Part shown: positions 59,044 through 64,000 of the stretch, piece by piece | Position numbering within the stretch: position 1 is the first letter of the stretch | How the letters are laid out: each line of letters begins with the position of its first letter | Assembly: GCF_030052815.1 (NCBI RefSeq) | Contig: NC_079495.1 | Span: 54,538,773-54,602,772 of the forward strand | DNA: 64,000 nucleotides | Direction of reading: 5' to 3' | Source of the DNA: Hevea brasiliensis | Taxonomy: Eukaryota > Streptophyta > Magnoliopsida > Malpighiales > Euphorbiaceae | Notes under the pieces: generated by a model | What the model was told of the DNA's origin: nothing | Databases searched by the model: none | What the model saw: the letters and a program-made list of their open reading frames with translations, nothing else | Made by a program: the position numbers and the translations under genes

Positions 59044-60480
59044 TCATCCTCGAAATTTACCTGATGCAAACAGTTGAGGGAACTGTTGCCTCATCATCTC
59101 TTCACTTTCCCAAGTTGCCTCTTCGGTGTTGTGGTGCCTCCATAGCACTTTCACCAGTGGAATCTGCTTATTCCTCAACTCTTTCACTTGCCAAGCCAGG
59201 ATCCGTAGAGGTTCTTCTTCATACATCAAATCCGATTGTATTTCAATTTCTTCCCTGGAGATGACATGTGAAGGATCTAAGCGGTATCTTCTGAGCATGG
59301 ATACGTGAAACACATTGTGGATCTTGTCCAGCTCTGGAGGTACAGCTAGCCTATAGGCCACTGGACCCACACGTTCAATGACTTCATATGGGCCAATGAA
59401 CCTAGGGCTTAACTTACCTTTCCTTCCAAACCTCAATACCTTCTTCCACGGTGACACCTTGAGGAACAATTTGTTGCCAACCGCATATTCTATTTCTTTT
59501 CTCTTCAGGTCGGCATAAGATTTCTGTCTGTCTGAGGCAACCTTCAGATTGGCTTTGATTAGTTTCACTTTCTCCTCAGTTTGTTTCACCAGGTCTGGCC
59601 CTACCAGTTTGTCTTCGCCCAATTCAGTCCAGCACACTGGAGTTCTACATTTTCTCCCATACAGTGCTTCATATGGGGCCATTTGGATACTAGCTTGGTA
59701 GCTATTGTTGTATGCAAATTCTGCCAGTGGGAGGTATCTATCCCAACTTCCCTCAAACTCAATGACACAACTCCTCAGCATATCCTCAAGGACCTGACAT
59801 ATATTTCATGTTATTGTTATCATTTCAATTCAATATTTGTATCAATTCCATTGGTTTCAATTGTTTACCTGGATTACTCTTTCTGATTGCCCATCCGTCT
59901 GAGGATGGAAAGCTGTGCTGGAGTGGAGTTGTGTACCCAAGGATTCATGCGACTTCTTCCAAAATCTCGATGTAAGCCTTGGGTCCCGATTAGATATAAT
60001 GGAAAGTGGAATTCCATGCAGTCTAACTATCTCACTGATATACAATTCTGCTAACTTCTCCAGTGAGTAGTCAGTCCTAACTGGCAGAAAGTGTGCTGAC
60101 TTTGTCAATCTATCAACTATCACCCATGCTGGATCATGTTTCTTCTGGGTGAGAGGTAGACCACTTACAAAATCCATGGTGACCCGATCCCATTTCCATT
60201 CAGGTATGCATATAGGCTGTAGCAAACCCGATGGAACTTGATGTTCTGCCTTGACTTGCTGACATGTCACGCATTTAGTCACGTAGTCAGCTATGTCCCT
60301 CTTCATACCAGGCCACCAATACTGAAGCTTCAGATCATGATACATCTTTGTACTTCCTGGATGCATCGCATATACACTGGTGTGTGCCTCTTTTAAAATA
60401 CTGGCCTTCAATTCCCCATTATCTGGTACACACAGTCTTCCTTGTAATACTGAGACACCCATCCGCTTTCACCTCATGGT
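59044..60480 (-). pseudogene. Integrase and chromodomain of E, with intron
   Basis: Two open stretches flank a 75-bp intron. 60462-59869 holds the zinc finger ([26 protein letters not shown]), VTMDFVSG (first Asp), IISNRDPRL, where Asn replaces the second catalytic Asp, and GQSERVIQ (Glu). 59793-59044 holds VLEDMLRSC, the integrase C-terminal domain, GPYEVIERVGPVAYRL, and the chromodomain (ILAWQVKELRNKQIPLVKVL, then HHNTEEATWE). The Asp-to-Asn change is a G-to-A type mutation that would by itself kill strand transfer. The rest is well kept. Confidence 0.9.
59794..59868 (-). other. Putative intron in E integrase (75 bp)
   Basis: Minus strand AATCCAG/GTAAAC at the 5' edge and ATGTCAG/GTCCTTGAG at the 3' edge. 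AT-rich. It shares ATTGAAATGATA with the A intron, so both descend from one intron. Confidence 0.78.
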
Positions 60481-61760
60481 CGATTGCTTTTCCTCTCGAT
60501 TTTGCTCATAATAGCCAAGAACTTTTCATCTACTTTTTGCCCATCTAAAATCTGTCAGAAAGGTGTTTGGCCTCACTTGCAACTCAGCCAAAATAGCTGC
60601 ATCTCGAATCAAAGATAGACGGGCATTCAATGATCTCAAAGCTGTGATGGACTTTCTGCTCAAAGCATCAGCAACTACATTTGCCTTCCCAGGATGGTAG
60701 TCAATCACACAATCATAATCCTTCAGGAACTCAATCCATCGCCTCTGTCTAAGGTTGAGCTCCCTCTGAGTTGGCAAATATTTCAGGCTTTTGTGGTCTG
60801 TGCAAATGTAGCACTTTCACCATACAAGTAATGCCTCCACATCTTCAGTTCGAAGATAATTGCTGCAAGCTCTAGATCATGGGTAGGGTAATTCTGTTCA
60901 TGTGGCCTTAGCTTCCTGGAAGCATAAGCGACCACCTTTCCCTCTTGCATCAATACACACCCTAGCCCATTATGAGAGGCATCACTGTAGACCACGAAGT
61001 CTTTTCTCGACATCGGGCCGTGTTAACACCGGTGCCTCTGTCAACATAGCCTTCAACTTCTCAAAACTGGTCGACACTTGTCATTCCAACAACTGACATT
61101 ATTGTGTAACAACTTGGTCATTGGAGCAGCTATTAAGGAAAATCCCTTCACAAATCTTTTGTAATACCCAGCTAGCCCCAAGAAGCTTCTGACCTCAGTT
61201 GTATTTCTGGGAGGCTTCCATTCCATCACTACTTCTATTTTCTTGGGATCCACCCTAATCCCATCGGCTGACACTATGTGTCCAAGGAATGCAATCTCAT
61301 TTAACCTTAAGTCACACTTGGACAACTTAGCATACAGCTTCTTTTCTCTCAGGGTTTGCAGAACAATCCTCAAATGCTCATCATGTTCTTCCCTAGTCTT
61401 GGAATACACCAGAATATCATCAATAAAGACCACTACGAACCGATCTAAGTATGGATGGAAGATACGGTTGATAAGGTCCATGAATGCCGCTGGTGCATTT
61501 GTTAGGCCAAAGGGCATCACCAGAAACTCATAATGCCCGTACCGGGTCCTGAATGTAGTCTTGGGCACATCTACATCCTTCACCCTCAACTGATGATACC
61601 CTGATCTGAGATCAATCTTAGAAAATACTCCTGCTCCCTTCAACTGATCAAACAGATCATCAATTCTAGGCAACGGGTATTTGTTCTTCACAGTCACTTT
61701 ATTCAACCGCCGCAGAATCGATACATAGCCTCAAAGTCCCATCCTTCTTTTTCACAACAA
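60481..61760 (-). pseudogene. Reverse transcriptase and RNase H of E, broken
   Basis: RT is open over 61706-61053: [44 protein letters not shown], the catalytic VFIDD near 61420 and [11 protein letters not shown] shift just before it breaks CIDYRQLN. RNase H is in pieces: 61013-60783 ([19 protein letters not shown] with the first catalytic Asp, [20 protein letters not shown]) and 60777-60526 ([27 protein letters not shown]). Confidence 0.87.
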
Positions 61761-62520
61761 GACCTTGAGCTCCCCATGGTGACACATCAGGCGTATGAAT
61801 CCCTTATCAAGCAACTCTTGCAATCGAAGTTTTCAACTCCTCAATTCAGTGGGTGCCATCCTATAAGGAGCAATGGAAATGGGTGTTGTACCCGCAGTTG
61901 TCTCAATAGCAAATTCGACTTCCTTTCTCGTGGCAAACCGTGCAACTCTTCAGAAATACCTGGGAAGTCTCTCATCAGAGGTATATCACTCAGGTTTTGT
62001 TTAGCCTGCCTAGTATCCACCACATGTGCTAGGTAGGCTTCACAGCCTTTTCTCATCATTCTTCTTGCAACTGTGGCTGAGATAACATTGGACAGGAAAT
62101 CTGTCCTTTCACCCACAACAGTGATCTCATTACCCTCAGAAGTTTTCAGAGAAATTCTCTTCAATTTGCAATCAACCATTGCCTGATGACGTGACAACCA
62201 GTCCATTCCCAAAATCACGTCAAACTCGTGGAAGGGCAACTCAATCAGGTCTGCCAAGAATTCATACCCCTGAATCCTTAACGGGCAACCCTTATATACT
62301 TTGTTCACCACTACAATGTGGCCCAATGGATTAGTGACCAGAATGTCTTGGTCACTCTCCCCTACTAGTATCCCCCTTTCTACGGGTAGGTTGATGTAGA
62401 TATATGAATGAGTGGATCCTGGATCCACCAATGCATGCACAGGTATATTGTAGAGGGAGAACGTACCCCTAATGACGTCCGGGGCATCTTGCTCCTCTTG
62501 AGCTCTAATAGCATAAGCTC
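61761..62520 (-). pseudogene. Protease of E
   Basis: The frame 62440-61841 has [12 protein letters not shown] (active Asp), the flap region VTNPLGHIVVVNKVYKG, and [12 protein letters not shown] unbroken, followed by [20 protein letters not shown]. After about residue 160 the frame drifts (HGLPRERKSN against GLPPEREVEF in C), so the linker to RT is out of frame. Confidence 0.85.
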
Positions 62521-63739
62521 TTGCAGGTGGTCTGCTGTCAGGCCTCTCTGCTAGCTCAGATGCAGGCCTCTATGATGGTCCCACGGCGTCAGATTTGCCA
62601 GATTTTCTACCTCTTTGCGGTGCAGGAGCAGGTCTGTTTGTTTGTGTTGGAGCAGCTGTAGTAGTTCTACATGGGCAGTTCCTCAGCTGATGCTCTGTTG
62701 ACCCACATCTTAAGCAGGCACCAGTTACTGTCCAACATTACCCCTTGTGCCATTTCAGACAGTGTGGACATGCAGAAGATGTTGGGGCTGGTCCCCTGAA
62801 CCCCATCCCTGGAGAGCTGCCCACAGATGGTGTGGACTAACCTCTCCTAGGGGTGAACTGTGGCCTGGGCCCCTGAGACTGACCCTGACCTTGTGGCTTA
62901 CCCAAACTCTGTGCAGATGGACCTCTGAACTTCTTCCCAGGTGCAGGAGATGAGCTAGACTGACCCGGGCCCCTCTTCTGCTGTCTATCCCTTCTAGTCT
63001 GCTCTCTGATTCTCACTTTTTTAACCCTTATTGCAGCTTCCACTAACTTACTAAATTTTGTGATTCCCAAGGCAGTGAGCTGGATCTTTATGTTGTCATT
63101 TAGTCCCTCTTCAAATCTCTTACATCTTTCAGCTTCATTAGGGACTATCTCCCTTCCATAGCGGCTTAATCGGACAAATTCCTTCTCATACTCGGCCACT
63201 GACAACTGTCTCTGCCTCAGATTAATAAACTCCCTTCTTCTCTCTTCTAGGTATACAGTGCCCACATATTTCTTCTTAAATTCGGAGAGAAAGAAGTCCC
63301 AAGTTATAGCTTCTGGCTGCACTTCACTGGACACAGTATCCCACCATTCGTAGGTATCATCTTGCAACAGGGATATGGCAGCCTCTAAGTTTTGCTCAGG
63401 AGTGCAGTGGAGTTGTTTTAAGACTCTGCCTGTTCTGTTCAACCAATTTTCGGCTGCAACAGAATCATCTTCTCTCTTACCGAAAAAGTCCACTGCTCTA
63501 AACTTTCTTAGCCTTTCCAGGTGTGATTTTTGCTGTGGAGCTGGTGGTGGTGGTGCTGGCATTACCCCGGCCATTTGTCTAAAGAAATTGGCCATTTGCT
63601 AGAACATGGCCTGTGGAGGCTGAGCAGGCTCTGCCTGAGCTGGCGGAGCAGGTTCTCCCATGCCCCCAGTCTCAGCTGCTGCAGGTGGAACATGACTCTC
63701 CACTTCCTCCTCGACTGCTCTCTGTGATGTAGGGTCCAT
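62521..63739 (-). pseudogene. gag of E, broken by stops
   Basis: ATG at 63739 opens MDPTSQRAVEEEVESHVPP. A TAG at 63601-63599 stands where C has Gln. A long frame 63595-62837 (252 codons) then carries the whole capsid domain: [81 protein letters not shown]. It ends at a TAG where the related gags have CAG. The zinc-knuckle region lies at 62660-62760, with its CCHC residues mostly visible (HCLKWHKG, CLRCGSTEH). It is the best preserved Tekay-like gag here. Confidence 0.87.
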
Positions 63740-63849
63740 ATCCTATTCAATATAAGAAAGATAAACAGATCTGCATTAGTGTCACCTCGACTCTTACAAA
63801 TGCAATGCATGGTATGGACTCAATCTAGGCCCAGAAATGCCTAAACCGT

Positions 63850-63861
63850 GCTCTGATACCA
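63850..63861 (-). other. Primer binding site, initiator-Met tRNA type (E)
   Basis: TGGTATCAGAGC on the minus strand, five bases inside the 5' LTR. Confidence 0.92.
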
Positions 63862-63866
63862 CTAAA

Positions 63867-64000
63867 TGTGACACCCCTTACCCGTCTACAGTATATCCGG
63901 GTAAGATATGTCACACGGTGTACTGGAACACTCTATTTTTCCTTAATTAATTTTTTTGTCATATTTTTGAATATAGTTTATGAAATATAGTTCATTTAAG
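63867..64000 (-). repeat. 5' LTR of E, last 134 bp (cut by window edge)
   Basis: Matches 55905-56038 with about five or six differences, including TGTGACACC here against TGTAACACC there. It confirms that E is an element with two LTRs. Confidence 0.9.

Larger units (their letters stand above)
55905..64000 (-). mobile_element. Element E: Tekay/Del-like gypsy element, close kin of C, runs off right edge
   Basis: On the minus strand: part of the 5' LTR (64000-63867), Met PBS, gag, PR, RT, RNase H, INT with an intron, chromodomain, polypurine tract and a complete 3' LTR (59020-55905). It sits in the A 3' LTR. The possible duplication AGTAC (55900-55904) cannot be checked, as the other flank is outside. 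Proteins match C almost residue for residue. Nonsense codons and shifts in gag, PR/RT and RNase H disable it. Confidence 0.9.

Noticed and set aside
1..64000. Host genes, tRNA or rRNA genes
   Set aside because: Every long frame belongs to gag, pol or env-like parts or is their shadow. The tRNA-like matches found are short primer binding sites. No conserved non-transposon domain was seen.

Overview
This window looks like repeat-dense plant (angiosperm) heterochromatin. It is AT-rich and made almost entirely of long LTR retrotransposons of the Ty3/gypsy superfamily, inserted into one another. I saw no host protein-coding gene, tRNA, rRNA or CRISPR array. The plant origin rests on element type: chromodomain-bearing Tekay/Del-like elements with 3.0-3.7 kb LTRs primed by initiator-Met tRNA, an Athila-like element primed by tRNA-Asp, and a Ty1/copia tail. 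I cannot name the species.

Layout, left to right. (1) 1-4414: 5' end of a minus-strand Tekay-like element (T1) that runs off the left edge. (2) 4415-4545: 3' end of a copia pol. (3) 4546-55904: element A, plus strand, with a 5' LTR, decayed gag and pol, the rest of integrase at 52982-53871, and a 3' LTR cut at 55904. A is split inside integrase by element B (11500-52978, minus). B's 3' LTR is split by a plus-strand solo LTR (S, 14122-17834). B's 5' LTR is split by element C (25925-51628, plus). C's 5' LTR is split by D (25948-40719, minus), a 14.8 kb Athila-like element with gag-PR, RT, RNase H, INT and an env-like ORF. (4) 55905-64000: element E, minus, close kin of C, inserted in A's 3' LTR and running off the right edge.

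Nesting gives the order A, then B, then C, then D. S is younger than B, and E is younger than A. Target-site duplications support the junctions: TGAAT for S and ACTAC for D (both perfect), GGCAC/GGCGC for B, TGTAA/TGGTA for C. A, B, C and E share one plan: LTR, Met PBS, gag with zinc knuckles, PR, RT, RNase H, INT, C-terminal chromodomain, polypurine tract, LTR. All have frameshifts or stops. D is the youngest and best preserved, with a 985-codon gag-PR frame but breaks in RT, RNase H and the env-like gene.

Points most worth a second look: a 12-copy, 73-bp-period array of the palindrome GTGCATAAGTTATGCAC inside D, with the same motif upstream of D's TATA box; a 74-75 bp GT-AG intron in the integrase of A and E that is exactly absent from C; a hairpin near the LTR 3' end whose arms differ between families by paired changes; and copy-to-copy differences concentrated at CAG/CTG, which suggest base-calling error at methylated CHG sites and make some pseudogene calls provisional.
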